This document shows, in pieces, positions 42,326 through 50,409 of a stretch of DNA of 64,000 bases. Position 1 is the stretch's first letter; each line of letters begins with the position of its first letter. Source of the DNA: SZUA-309 sp965230005 (GTDB lineage Bacteria > Pseudomonadota > Gammaproteobacteria > Pseudomonadales > Azotimanducaceae); the NCBI GenBank assembly GCA_965230005.1, contig OZ245934.1, positions 496,001 to 560,000 of the forward strand, in the 5' to 3' direction. The notes under the pieces were generated by a model that worked only from the letters and a program-made list of their open reading frames with translations, had not been told where the DNA came from and made no database searches. Made by a program: the position numbers and the translations under genes.

Positions 42326-42441
42326 AAAAAAGCCGCCTTGCGGCGGCTCAGCTCGTCCTGTTCTTGTTGTTGTTCAGGACACGTTCGCTTTCCCCTCCCC
42401 TTAGCCGGGCTCGGTTTCGCGTGCTCGGCAGGGCAAAACGA
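42326..42441 (-). ncRNA. Candidate small regulatory RNA with an AAC-repeat loop
   Basis: Read leftward, a TTGATT-17 bp-TACCTT promoter-like pair (42476 to 42448) predicts a start near 42441. The RNA would have a GTCCTG/CAGGAC stem holding the loop AACAACAACAAGAA (42355-42380) and end in the terminator AGCCGCC-GCAA-GGCGGCT plus five T (42348 to 42326). The terminator works only leftward, yet there is no leftward gene before it. The A-rich triplet loop resembles Hfq distal-face (ARN) sites. The rest of the 438-bp gap (42442-42680) contains no gene I can support. Confidence 0.55.
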
Positions 42442-42680
42442 GTCGAAAAGGTAGCAGCTAGTTTCACAGTAATCAACAAGTTATGGGTACTACTTAAGTT
42501 GTACCGAGCGCGGTGCTAATGCCCGCGGTGCTTGGTTCAGGAAGCGCCGAGGCGTGAAGCTGCTGCTCGCGGTCGATTGACGGAGCGGGGCAAACGCTCT
42601 GAGGATCGTGCGTTGAATGGGGTCGACCTTGCCGAGTACCCTCGAGACCGCAGCAGCAGATCACTGAGGAAGGCCAGGTC

Positions 42681-43712
42681 ATGAGCGATGTCCCGCTGGC
42701 GCTGAAAGGCGCTCCCGGATCACCCTACACCCGTAAAATGCTTGCGCTCATGCGCTACCGGCGGATTCCCTACCGGCTGCTCATCGGCGATCAGGCTACG
42801 GCGCTCGGCCTTCCTGAGCCGAAGGTCCAGCTGCTCCCGACTTTCTATTTTCCCGATGCCAGCGGTGAGCTGGAGGCGGTGGTCGATTCCACGCCGATCA
42901 TCGCTCGCCTGGAGGCCGAGTACGGGGGGCGTTCGGTAGTGCCCGACGATCCCGTGCTCGCGTTCCTCAATACGCTCTTCGAAGACTATGGGGACGAATG
43001 GCTGACCAAGGCCATGTTCCACTACCGCTGGTACTACGAGGCAGACATCGAACGTGCCGGTCAGATTCTGCCCCGCTGGCGGAATCTCACGGCCACCGAT
43101 GCCGAAATTGAGCCGATGTCGCAGTTCATTGCGGAGCGACAGATCTCACGGCTCTACGTGGTGGGCAGCAACGACACGACGGCGCCGGTCATTGAGGCCA
43201 GCTACAGGCGATTTCTCGATCTGTTCCGTGCGCACCTCACGGCAGGGGGTTTCTGTCTCGGGCGACGTCCCGCCGCCTGCGACTTCGCGCTCTTCGGCCA
43301 ACTCACACAGCTCGCCGCCTTCGATCCCACGCCGATGGCGGAAACGCTCTCACGGACACCTCAGGTCTACGCCTGGACGAGCGTCATGGAAGATCTTTCA
43401 GGTCTGGAGCCCGAGGCCGGTGACTGGTTCGAGCGCGATGCGCTGCCGGCGTCGCTCAGGGATCTGCTCGTGGAGATCGGCCGCACCTACGTGCCGGCGC
43501 TCCTCGCCAACGCGACGGCCATCGAAACCGGGGCGGAGCAGGTGGAAACGGAAATCGATGGTGCGCGCTGGGTGCAGCAGCCCTTTCCTTACCAGGCGAA
43601 GTGTCTGCAGTGGCTTCGGCAGGCCTATGTCGGTCTCGAAGGCGAGGACCGCAACCGCATGGATGAACTTCTGGCGGGCACGGGTTGCGAGGCGCTGTTC
43701 AGTAAGCCTTGA
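42681..43712 (+). CDS. Glutathione S-transferase-like protein
   Basis: 343 residues. The N-terminal thioredoxin-like domain has GAPGSPYTRKMLALMRYRRIPYR (the serine/proline catalytic region) and VDSTPIIARLEAEYGGRSV (glutathione-binding region); a helical C-terminal domain follows with GFCLGRRPAACDFALFGQL. It is longer than usual, with an extra 80-100 residues at the C-terminus (about 250-343). Substrate unknown. A GAGGAAGG site precedes the ATG. Confidence 0.8.
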   Translation: MSDVPLALKGAPGSPYTRKMLALMRYRRIPYRLLIGDQATALGLPEPKVQLLPTFYFPDASGELEAVVDSTPIIARLEAEYGGRSVVPDDPVLAFLNTLFEDYGDEWLTKAMFHYRWYYEADIERAGQILPRWRNLTATDAEIEPMSQFIAERQISRLYVVGSNDTTAPVIEASYRRFLDLFRAHLTAGGFCLGRRPAACDFALFGQLTQLAAFDPTPMAETLSRTPQVYAWTSVMEDLSGLEPEAGDWFERDALPASLRDLLVEIGRTYVPALLANATAIETGAEQVETEIDGARWVQQPFPYQAKCLQWLRQAYVGLEGEDRNRMDELLAGTGCEALFSKP

Positions 43713-43721
43713 GCGCGGCCG

Positions 43722-44006
43722 TCATCGGTTGCGAACGGTTTTCAGGGTGGCGTCTGCCCAGAGCCAGAAGGCCAGCTGCCAGCGGCGGAAGAGGGGCAGT
43801 CCCTCGCTTTCCCGCCAGCGGGCCTGCCAGCCCCGCCAGCTGGGGTGCCGCTCGAGACGCCGCTGCATGCGAGGTGACGCGGCTGAAAAGCAGATGACCG
43901 CGAGGGCCAGAAACAGCACGCCGGGGATGATGGGTATGAGCAGGCCGATCAGACCCAGCGCAGTCAGCGCTGAACCGGCGGCCAGAAGCAGGGCACGTCG
44001 CAGCAT
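43722..44006 (-). CDS. YbaN/DUF454-family membrane protein
   Basis: 94 residues with two membrane helices and the family pattern GLIGLLIPIIPGVLFLALAVICFSAASPRM, ending in a basic region (LERHPSWRGWQARWRE). Function unknown. The ATG at 44004-44006 is the start consistent with family length; the longer frame is spurious. The 254-bp gap to 44261 has no recognisable gene or RNA. Confidence 0.8.
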   Translation of the reverse strand: MLRRALLLAAGSALTALGLIGLLIPIIPGVLFLALAVICFSAASPRMQRRLERHPSWRGWQARWRESEGLPLFRRWQLAFWLWADATLKTVRNR

Positions 44007-44260
44007 TTTTTCTCCTTGCGGCCATTCCCCACTCCGCGGTGCCTTGGAGGGCGGGTGAGGCCGGTTTCTCCAGTATTCTTCCACTACTTCGATGCATGCT
44101 CTGTGCCATCCGTAACCTGTTGATTTATATAGCATCGCGAGAGTTGGTGTGGCGAGCTTCGCCTGCCCTTGGCGAATCCTACCGATTCTTTACAACCCCA
44201 TAACCCGCGAGTCATCAAGGCTCCGTATGCTCCTGAAACGCTTGAAAGAACGGGACGAAC

Positions 44261-44473
44261 ATGCAGGAGCTCCTGGGTAGAACTTTTTCGGTCGGCGACG
44301 GTGACTATCGGGTCGTCGATGTGCGCAATTTGAGCGGCGAACTCATGGTCTATGCCGAAGAAGCAGGTGGCCGCAGCGGTGCTGAGGCTGATGGTGGCAA
44401 GAAGCCGCGCCGGGCTGCCTTTCACTATGGCGATATCGCCAGCCGCTTCGATCTCGGAGATCAGACGGCCTGA
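44261..44473 (+). CDS. Small protein of unknown function
   Basis: 70 residues: MQELLGRTFSVGDGDYRVVDVR suggests a small beta-rich domain, with a Gly/Lys-rich loop and the C-terminal AAFHYGDIASRFD. No family recognised. ATG with a plausible GGGACGA site. Likely real because of normal codon use, but unconfirmed. Confidence 0.5.
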   Translation: MQELLGRTFSVGDGDYRVVDVRNLSGELMVYAEEAGGRSGAEADGGKKPRRAAFHYGDIASRFDLGDQTA

Positions 44474-44620
44474 TCGCAGGCAGGTTGCCAGGCGAGCTGA
44501 TGCGTCACACCAACGTCACCAGCCTCCGCTAGGGTCTGCACCGATGACGGCGACGCTGCCCGAGCGGCAGGGCTCCGGCAGCCGAGAATGAGATCGCCAC
44601 AGGGAAGGAATCCCGAGCAA

Positions 44621-44776
44621 ATGGAACTGGAAGAACTCGCGGAACCGAGCTGGCCTGATGCCATGGCTGACGCCGCGGAGCTGGCTGGAGGTGCCACCGA
44701 AGGCAACAACGGCCAAACCTATTGCCACCACGATGCGGACACCTATCCCGTCTGGGTAGATGCCTACGAGGTGTGA
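44621..44776 (+). CDS. Possible short acidic peptide gene
   Basis: 51 codons, acidic (MELEELAEPSWPDAM and onward) and ending in DTYPVWVDAYEV. An AGGGAAGGA lies 11 bases upstream, a little far. No domain recognised. The surrounding 44474-44958 region otherwise holds no gene, only an inverted repeat near 44837. Confidence 0.3.
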   Translation: MELEELAEPSWPDAMADAAELAGGATEGNNGQTYCHHDADTYPVWVDAYEV

Positions 44777-44836
44777 AACGCGGCAAAACGACGCGTCCTT
44801 ACAATCTCTTTCTTAAATCCTCCCCATCTCACTGAT

Positions 44837-44873
44837 TTCACGACCCTTTCGTGACCCTTTCCACGGTCGTGAA
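44837..44873. promoter_or_regulatory. Inverted repeat in a long intergenic region
   Basis: TTCACGACC and its exact reverse complement are separated by 19 nt; the loop repeats part of the arm (TTTCGTGACCC). It lies 86-122 bp before the GTG of the next gene and just before an AT-rich TTAAATTAT that may be its -10 region. It may be an operator or a leader hairpin. Confidence 0.4.
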
Positions 44874-44958
44874 GTGACCATCCTGCTTAAATTATGCCGT
44901 CCCCGGCCCCGACTCACGGGCTGGACCCAGGTCTTTTCGAGAGGGATGACGGAAAGTC

Positions 44959-45726
44959 GTGACCGACGAAGAAGGATATGTCGAGGCGGTACTGCTCTTT
45001 GATGCAGACACCGCTGCCGTTGACCACGAACTCACCGGTGACGCCTTTCAGGCGCTCGTCGCCGGCGAGGCGGAGCTTGCCCAGTACGCGGCCAGCGTCG
45101 TGCGAGCTGTTTTTGTGGTTGTCGGTGCGGCGTTGTCGGTCCGAGCCATGGTGTTTTTTACTCTCAAGATCGACGAAGACGGCAGACTCGAGGGCAGTTT
45201 CAATCTCCCGCTCCGCTATCTCGCAGACAACGCCGGGGTCGGACCCGACGTCGGCGCCGGTGTCATTCGGCTCGCTTGCCGCGGCCAATGCCCCGTGCCC
45301 TGGCACGCCGTCAATCTCTGGGAGCCCATTGGTGAAGGTGAAGACGGGTCCATTGGCCTCGTGCAGCGTGCGATCTGGCGCAACCGGCTCAGCCTCAAAC
45401 CTTCCGGCGCTCTGGATCGGGTGCTCGATGCCCCCGTTGAACTCCTCGAGCACAATGGCACCTCGACGAAGGTGCTGGAAAGCCGGCTCACCGAGACCTT
45501 CGGCGAGGAGGGGAGGGTCGATCTGGAAAAACTGATCCGCCAGCACAATGACCGGCTGGTGCAGGTATCAGAGAAGTACCGGACGGAGCTCGCCGACCAG
45601 CAGCAGGGATACCTCGACCAGATCCGTTCCTGTCGGGACGAAATCCGTGAGCTGAAGGCGGCCCTGCGCCACGAGCAGCAGAAGAGCCGGCGCCTCCAGG
45701 CGTTGCTGCGCGGCGAACCGGGCTAG
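44959..45726 (+). CDS. Conserved-looking protein of unknown function with C-terminal coiled coil
   Basis: 255 residues. The N-terminal part (about 1-120) is a mixed alpha/beta domain (YVEAVLLFDADTAAVDHELTGDAF), the middle contains CRGQCPVPWHAVNLWEP, and the last 85 residues (EKLIRQHNDRLVQVSEKYRTEL to the end) form a probable coiled coil. No enzyme motif is recognised. GTG start; it ends 2 bp before the convergent membrane protein gene. Confidence 0.6.
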   Translation: MTDEEGYVEAVLLFDADTAAVDHELTGDAFQALVAGEAELAQYAASVVRAVFVVVGAALSVRAMVFFTLKIDEDGRLEGSFNLPLRYLADNAGVGPDVGAGVIRLACRGQCPVPWHAVNLWEPIGEGEDGSIGLVQRAIWRNRLSLKPSGALDRVLDAPVELLEHNGTSTKVLESRLTETFGEEGRVDLEKLIRQHNDRLVQVSEKYRTELADQQQGYLDQIRSCRDEIRELKAALRHEQQKSRRLQALLRGEPG

Positions 45727-45728
45727 CC

Positions 45729-46196
45729 TCAACCCGGCTGCGGAGTCGGCAGGGTGCCGGTGATGGCGCCGAAGAACATCCCCACCAGCAGAAACAGGAA
45801 GAAGATGGCCATGCCCGTCAGAAAGCCCACGGCCGCGGCCCGGCCGAGGCTGTGGGTGGCCCCGCCCTGGGCCTGGTGATAGCGGATGGCCTCACCCTGG
45901 AGCCGATCAGTCAGAAACCAGGCGATGGCCAGCTGCGCGCCCAGGGAAAGGAGCGCCACGGTCAGATTCCCCGGCGTGAAGGAGCCGATGACGATGAGCG
46001 CCAGAAACAGCACGCCGCCCCAGAGGGAAATACTGCGCGCCAGCCTGGCCTTACCCAGAGCCACGTAGTTCAGATACACGAGGACGATGCCGCCCGCCAG
46101 AGAGCCGAGCAGCGTGCCCACGAGCACACCGCGCAGGTCGTAGAGGGGGGCTGTGGCAATGGGGCGGCCGGAGTCTGGTTGAACTGGATCGGTCAT
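45729..46196 (-). CDS. Small integral membrane protein of unknown function
   Basis: 155 residues with four predicted membrane helices and a hydrophilic N-terminus (MTDPVQPDSGRPIATAPLYD). The last two helices are MAIFFLFLLVGMFF-like. No family recognised. The ATG at 46194-46196 gives a sensible topology; a longer frame extends into the promoter of the divergent frnE-like gene. Confidence 0.65.
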   Translation of the reverse strand: MTDPVQPDSGRPIATAPLYDLRGVLVGTLLGSLAGGIVLVYLNYVALGKARLARSISLWGGVLFLALIVIGSFTPGNLTVALLSLGAQLAIAWFLTDRLQGEAIRYHQAQGGATHSLGRAAAVGFLTGMAIFFLFLLVGMFFGAITGTLPTPQPG

Positions 46197-46253
46197 GGTC
46201 GGAAGATGATACACAAGCTGCACGGCGTGCTGGCCGCTTAAGGATTGGAACCC

Positions 46254-46889
46254 ATGAACCTCGAAATCTTCTCGGACCTCATCTGTCCCTGGTGCTTCAT
46301 TGGCAAGCGGCGCCTGGATCAGGCCCTTGCGGTCGGCGATACCGCGCAGGGTCTCAACATCATCTGGCGCGCCTATCAGCTCTATCCGGGCGTTCCGGCG
46401 GAAGGCATGGACCGGGATGAGTTCATGCGTTTGCGCTACGGCAGTGCCGACGTGTCCAAGGGCCGTGAGCAGATCCGTACGGAGGCTGCTCGCGTTGGGA
46501 TCGAGATGCGCAGCGCGGCGCGCATGCCGAATACCTTCAAAGGCCACCGGTTGCTCCACCAGGCGCGCGCCGCCGGTGTGCAGCACGAACTGGCCGATGC
46601 GCTGTTCGTTGCCTATTTCGAGCAGGGACTCGATATCGGCGACGATGCGGTGCTGCTCGATGCCGCACTCGCCGTGGGGATGCCGCGCGGGGAGACGGCC
46701 GAATACCTGGCGTCGACATCCGGCACGGACGCCGTACAGGCGGAGCTCACCCGAGCCAGCAACGTGGGCATCACAGGTGTGCCGTGTTTCCTCTTTGCTG
46801 GTGCCTTCGCCTTGCCCGGTGCGCAGGAACCGGAGGTCATCGGCCAGGTGATCGAACGGGCGAAGAGCCGGCTGGCCGAATCAGCCTGA
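46254..46889 (+). CDS. DsbA-family oxidoreductase, FrnE type
   Basis: 211 residues with the thioredoxin fold and active site CPWC in FSDLICPWCFIGKRRLDQAL (about residues 11-14), a helical insertion, and the cis-proline region TGVPCFLFAG. There is no signal peptide, so it acts in the cytoplasm, as FrnE-like proteins do. AAGGA precedes the ATG at 46254, which is therefore preferred over the TTG nine bases upstream. Confidence 0.9.
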   Translation: MNLEIFSDLICPWCFIGKRRLDQALAVGDTAQGLNIIWRAYQLYPGVPAEGMDRDEFMRLRYGSADVSKGREQIRTEAARVGIEMRSAARMPNTFKGHRLLHQARAAGVQHELADALFVAYFEQGLDIGDDAVLLDAALAVGMPRGETAEYLASTSGTDAVQAELTRASNVGITGVPCFLFAGAFALPGAQEPEVIGQVIERAKSRLAESA

Positions 46890-46926
46890 GGTTGCCAGCG
46901 CCTGTGTGCGGCGAAGCGCTGATCGA

Positions 46927-47127
46927 TCAGAGCTGAGGCAGCGTGAGCTTTGGCGTTACCGGTTGACTGAAGGTGTGTTTCGCGAGCACGCCATAGACGT
47001 GACCGCACTGGTCGCAGTGCACGACCAGAAACCACGGCTGCTTCGTCTTCGACCGCTCCCGGCTTTCTTTCGAAACGATGTGTTCCATGCCGCTGACATC
47101 ACAAGCCGGGCAACGTGGTTCCGCCAT
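46927..47127 (-). CDS. Small zinc-ribbon protein, cotranslated with cysE
   Basis: 66 residues with two cysteine pairs (CPAC near the N-terminus, CDQC near residue 38) that form a probable zinc ribbon. No DNA-binding or enzyme domain is visible. Its ATG overlaps the cysE stop (ATGA), so it is the second gene of a cysE operon. Function unknown; a regulatory or chaperone role in cysteine synthesis is only a guess. Confidence 0.7.
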   Translation of the reverse strand: MAEPRCPACDVSGMEHIVSKESRERSKTKQPWFLVVHCDQCGHVYGVLAKHTFSQPVTPKLTLPQL

Positions 47128-47984
47128 CAGACTTCCCAGTTCTGGTTCATATCATGAGACGGCACCGCCTCGGCGGTGCGACCAACGAGCTTCGCCGGTA
47201 CCCCGGCGACCGTGACGTGGGGCGGCACATTGTCCAGCACAACGCTCCCGGCACCGACCTTTGCGCCTTCACCCACCTCGATGTTGCCGATGACCTTGCA
47301 GCCCGCGGCGAGCAGAACGCCCCGGCGGATTTTCGGGTGCCGATCGCCGCTCGTCTTGCCCGTGCCGCCGAGCGTTACGGAGTGGAGTATGGATACGTCG
47401 TCCTCGATGACGGCGGTTTCTCCCACCACGATGCCGGTTGCGTGGTCGAGCATGATGCCGCTGCCGATGCGCGCGGCCGGGTGAAAATCGACGCCCAGGG
47501 TGACGCTGATCTGGCTCTGAAAGAACTGGGCAAGGGTGCGGCGATCGTTCTGCCAGAGCCAGTTGGCGATGCGGTGAGCCTGCAGGGCATGGAATCCTTT
47601 GTAGAAGAGAAAGGGTGTGGTCAGATCCTCGCAGGCTGGATCTCTGGCGAAAATGGCCAGCATGTCGATTTCCGCCGCCCGTAGAATGTCCGGATCGTCC
47701 GTCATGGCCTCTTTGATCACGTCGCGGATCAGCATGGTCGGCAGCATGGGGTTGTCCAACTTCGAGGCGAGGCGGAAGCTGAGCGCTGAGCCGAAGGTCG
47801 GGTGGTTGAGAATCGTCGCATGGAAATAGCTGCCGAGGATCGGTTCCTCTTCGGCCTTCTTGTCCGCTTCAGCGCGCATCATCTGCCAGAGGTCGTCAGC
47901 ATCACCGATGGCGTGATCGGCGGAGACTTCTTTCCAGATCTCCGCGTAGCGCTGGCTGATGTTCGCGGTCAGGACGCTGCTCAT
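47127..47984 (-). CDS. cysE: Serine O-acetyltransferase
   Basis: 285 residues: a helical N-terminal domain (about 15-150) and a left-handed beta-helix of hexapeptide repeats (GVDFHPAARIGSGIMLDHATGIVVGETAVIE and onward). The catalytic histidines are in MLDHATG and LHSVTLGGTGK. It makes O-acetylserine, the first step of cysteine synthesis. Usual length for CysE. The ATG at 47982-47984 is the start; upstream codons lack domain sequence. Confidence 0.95.
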   Translation of the reverse strand: MSSVLTANISQRYAEIWKEVSADHAIGDADDLWQMMRAEADKKAEEEPILGSYFHATILNHPTFGSALSFRLASKLDNPMLPTMLIRDVIKEAMTDDPDILRAAEIDMLAIFARDPACEDLTTPFLFYKGFHALQAHRIANWLWQNDRRTLAQFFQSQISVTLGVDFHPAARIGSGIMLDHATGIVVGETAVIEDDVSILHSVTLGGTGKTSGDRHPKIRRGVLLAAGCKVIGNIEVGEGAKVGAGSVVLDNVPPHVTVAGVPAKLVGRTAEAVPSHDMNQNWEV

Positions 47985-48112
47985 TGATGACTCCTTTGCC
48001 TCGAATGCCCCGGCGGGTGCGCGCCGGCGAAGGCATTGTGAGAGTGGACGCTGCAGGGTAGGGTGCTTGTCAGTTGCGTAACGATACCATTTCTTTCTGA
48101 CACGGTAGCGAG

Positions 48113-49042
48113 ATGAAGAGTTCCTTTGCAACGGTCGGCATCATCGGCCGTCGCGATACGGCGACCATTCGTGATTCGCTCGAGGCCGTGGTGCAGCTCC
48201 TGCACGGCCTCGGCATAGCGATTGTTTTCGATGAGGATACGGCCGCTCTGCTGGGCACCGACCACGGCGAGGGCGGTTCGACGTTCACGGTCGTGCCGCG
48301 CCTCGAGCTCGGTTCACGCGCGGATCTCATCGTCGTCATCGGCGGCGACGGCAGTCTGCTCGGCGTTGGCCGTGATCTGGCCCATGCCCGAGTGCCGGTG
48401 GTCGGGATCAATCGCGGTGGCCTGGGTTTTCTGGCCGACATTTCTCCGGATCAGATTGAGGCGAGCCTCACGGACGTGCTGGCCGGTCGCTTCCGTAAAG
48501 AAGATCACTTTCTGCTCGAAGCGGAGGTGCTGCGCGACGGAAAAGTCATCGGTGCGTCCCCTGCACTGAACGATGTGGTCGTGCAGCTGGGTGGGATCGC
48601 GCGCATGATGGAGTTCGCTCTCTATATCGACGACGAGTTCGTCTACGACCAGCGTTCCGACGGGCTGATCATTGCCTCACCGACGGGCTCGACGGCCTAC
48701 TCCCTGTCTGCCGGCGGGCCCATCATGCATCCAAGCCTCGATGCCATCGTCGTGGTCCCCATGTTTCCCCACACGCTGACTTCCCGGCCGCTCGTGGTCC
48801 GGGGGAGCTCGCGGATCCGGGTCGCCGTGGCCGGCGACGATCCCGAAGCGCGGATCAGCTGCGACTCGCAGGTGGATTTTGTCCTCGCCCCCGGCGATGA
48901 AGTGGTGATTTCCAAATACGAGCACGCCCTGAAGCTGCTCTATCCCCTCGACCACAGCTTCTATGACAGCTGTCGGAGCAAGCTCGACTGGGCCTCGCGC
49001 CTTGGTGGCGCAGGGCGCCGGGATAATGGAGCCGGCACCTGA
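48113..49042 (+). CDS. nadK: NAD kinase
   Basis: 309 residues with the NAD kinase motifs: GGDGSLLGVGR (GGDG, about residue 80), the NE/D region SPALNDVVVQLGG and SPTGSTAYSLSAGGPIMHP. It phosphorylates NAD to NADP. The last four bases (CTGA) overlap the start of the racemase gene. It is divergent from cysE. Confidence 0.96.
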   Translation: MKSSFATVGIIGRRDTATIRDSLEAVVQLLHGLGIAIVFDEDTAALLGTDHGEGGSTFTVVPRLELGSRADLIVVIGGDGSLLGVGRDLAHARVPVVGINRGGLGFLADISPDQIEASLTDVLAGRFRKEDHFLLEAEVLRDGKVIGASPALNDVVVQLGGIARMMEFALYIDDEFVYDQRSDGLIIASPTGSTAYSLSAGGPIMHPSLDAIVVVPMFPHTLTSRPLVVRGSSRIRVAVAGDDPEARISCDSQVDFVLAPGDEVVISKYEHALKLLYPLDHSFYDSCRSKLDWASRLGGAGRRDNGAGT

Positions 49043-49728
49043 AGATCATTGGCCTGCTCGGCGGCATGAGCTGGGAGTCTACGGCGCTCTACTACCGCAT
49101 TCTCAACGAGGAAACCCGGGCGCGCCTCGGCGGCCTGCATTCGGCGCCCCTGGCGCTGGTCAGCGTCGACTTCCAGGAAGTGGAAGCCCTCCAGCATAGA
49201 GGCGCCTGGGAGGAGGCCGGCGCATTGCTGGCCGCCCGTGCCCGCGAGGTTCAGGCCGCCGGTGCGGAACTGCTGCTGATCTGCACGAACACCATGCACA
49301 AGGTGGCAGGTACCGTCGCTGCTGCGATCGATATTCCTCTTCTGCACCTCGCCGACGCCACGGCTCGCCGGCTCCTTGCGGACGGAGTGGAGACTGTGGG
49401 TCTCCTTGGAACGCGCTTCACCATGGAAGAAGCTTTCTATCGGGAACGGCTCGAGACCCACGGCCTGGAGGTCTGTATCCCTCCTGAGGCAGATCGCGAA
49501 ATCGTCCATCGGGTGATCTACGAGGAACTCTGTCTCGGGGAGGTCCGTGGCGACAGCCGGCAGGAGTTTCTGCGCATCATCGAGGGACTTCGGGCTGCGG
49601 GGGCCGAGGCCGTCATTGAGGGTTGTACGGAGATCGTCATGCTCGTCGACCAGACCCATACTGATGTGCCTCTCTACGACACCACGCGCATCCACGCTGA
49701 AGTGGCGGTGGACGAAGCCCTGGCCTGA
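49039..49728 (+). CDS. Aspartate/glutamate racemase family protein, CTG start
   Basis: 229 residues in the chosen frame. The family N-terminus (K-I-I-G-L-L-G-G-M-S-W-E-S-T) begins before the first ATG, so the real start must lie upstream; the only candidate in frame is CTG at 49039-49041, giving a CTGA overlap with the nadK stop. Catalytic cysteines are in ICTNTMH (about residue 83) and EGCTEIVML (about residue 193). The ATG at 49066 would remove the first beta strand. Racemises aspartate or related amino acids; substrate not decided. Confidence 0.85.
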   Translation: MKIIGLLGGMSWESTALYYRILNEETRARLGGLHSAPLALVSVDFQEVEALQHRGAWEEAGALLAARAREVQAAGAELLLICTNTMHKVAGTVAAAIDIPLLHLADATARRLLADGVETVGLLGTRFTMEEAFYRERLETHGLEVCIPPEADREIVHRVIYEELCLGEVRGDSRQEFLRIIEGLRAAGAEAVIEGCTEIVMLVDQTHTDVPLYDTTRIHAEVAVDEALA

Positions 49729-49740
49729 CGGCCGCCTGAT

Positions 49741-49776
49741 GACCGGAAGAACGGCGCTGCCGCGCACCTTCCGGTT
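49741..49776. terminator. Hairpin between convergent genes
   Basis: GACCGGAAG pairs with CTTCCGGTT (one G-T pair) around an 18-nt loop, between the racemase and the convergent mocA-like gene. No T-run. Confidence 0.4.
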
Positions 49777-49812
49777 CCCCGGGACAGGCAGCGGGGCCTG
49801 GGCCGCGCTGAT

Positions 49813-50409
49813 TCAGAGGGGCCGGTCGACGTCTTTCAGAACGCCTTCGTCGGCGACTTTCACCTGCACCAGCTCGCCGGCGTTCGCTGCGATGACGGCG
49901 CGCGCACCGGCATCTCCTTCGAGGTTCATGAGCTCCGAAAAGTAGTGCGCCGTGAAGAACACCGGATGACCGCCCTGACCTTCGAACAGTGGCTGCAGGA
50001 TCGTATGCGTCGTTTGCGCTGCCGCCTCCTCGAAGCGGGTGAGGAGCAGCTGTAGCGTGGTCGCCTCGATGAACGGCATGTCTCCGAGCGCGATGCAGAC
50101 ACTGTCCCAGCGCTCCGCCACGGCGGTGATGCCGGCGGCAAGGGAGTGCCCCATACCAAGGGCCGCATCAGCGGCTACCACCGTTGCCACAGACGGATGT
50201 TCCGCTTCCAGGAGCCGTTCCAGCTCGTCATCCTCGCGGCGAACAACTACCTGAACATTCTGGAAGACGTCGAGATAGCGGGCCACCGTTGCCAGCAGCA
50301 GCACGCGACCATCCGGGAGTCGATAACGGCGTTTATCGGCCCCGAACCGGCGCCCGAAGCCGGCGGCCAGGATCAGGGCGCCGAGGGGCCTCGCGATATC
50401 AGCCGGCAC
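49813..50409 (-). CDS. mocA: Molybdenum cofactor cytidylyltransferase-like NTP transferase
   Basis: 198 residues with the MobA/MocA nucleotide-binding start LGALILAAGFGRRFGADKRRYRL and LGDMPFIEATTLQLLL, plus GQGGHPVFF near the C-terminus. MocA-type enzymes attach CMP to molybdopterin for xanthine dehydrogenase-type hydroxylases. It overlaps the xdhC-like gene by 11 bases, a common pairing. No hydroxylase subunits are in the window, so the target enzyme is elsewhere. Confidence 0.85.
   Translation of the reverse strand: MPADIARPLGALILAAGFGRRFGADKRRYRLPDGRVLLLATVARYLDVFQNVQVVVRREDDELERLLEAEHPSVATVVAADAALGMGHSLAAGITAVAERWDSVCIALGDMPFIEATTLQLLLTRFEEAAAQTTHTILQPLFEGQGGHPVFFTAHYFSELMNLEGDAGARAVIAANAGELVQVKVADEGVLKDVDRPL

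Noticed and set aside
42494..42682. Minus-strand 62-codon frame in the gap before the GST gene
   Set aside because: No ribosome site, no domain, unusual residue composition.
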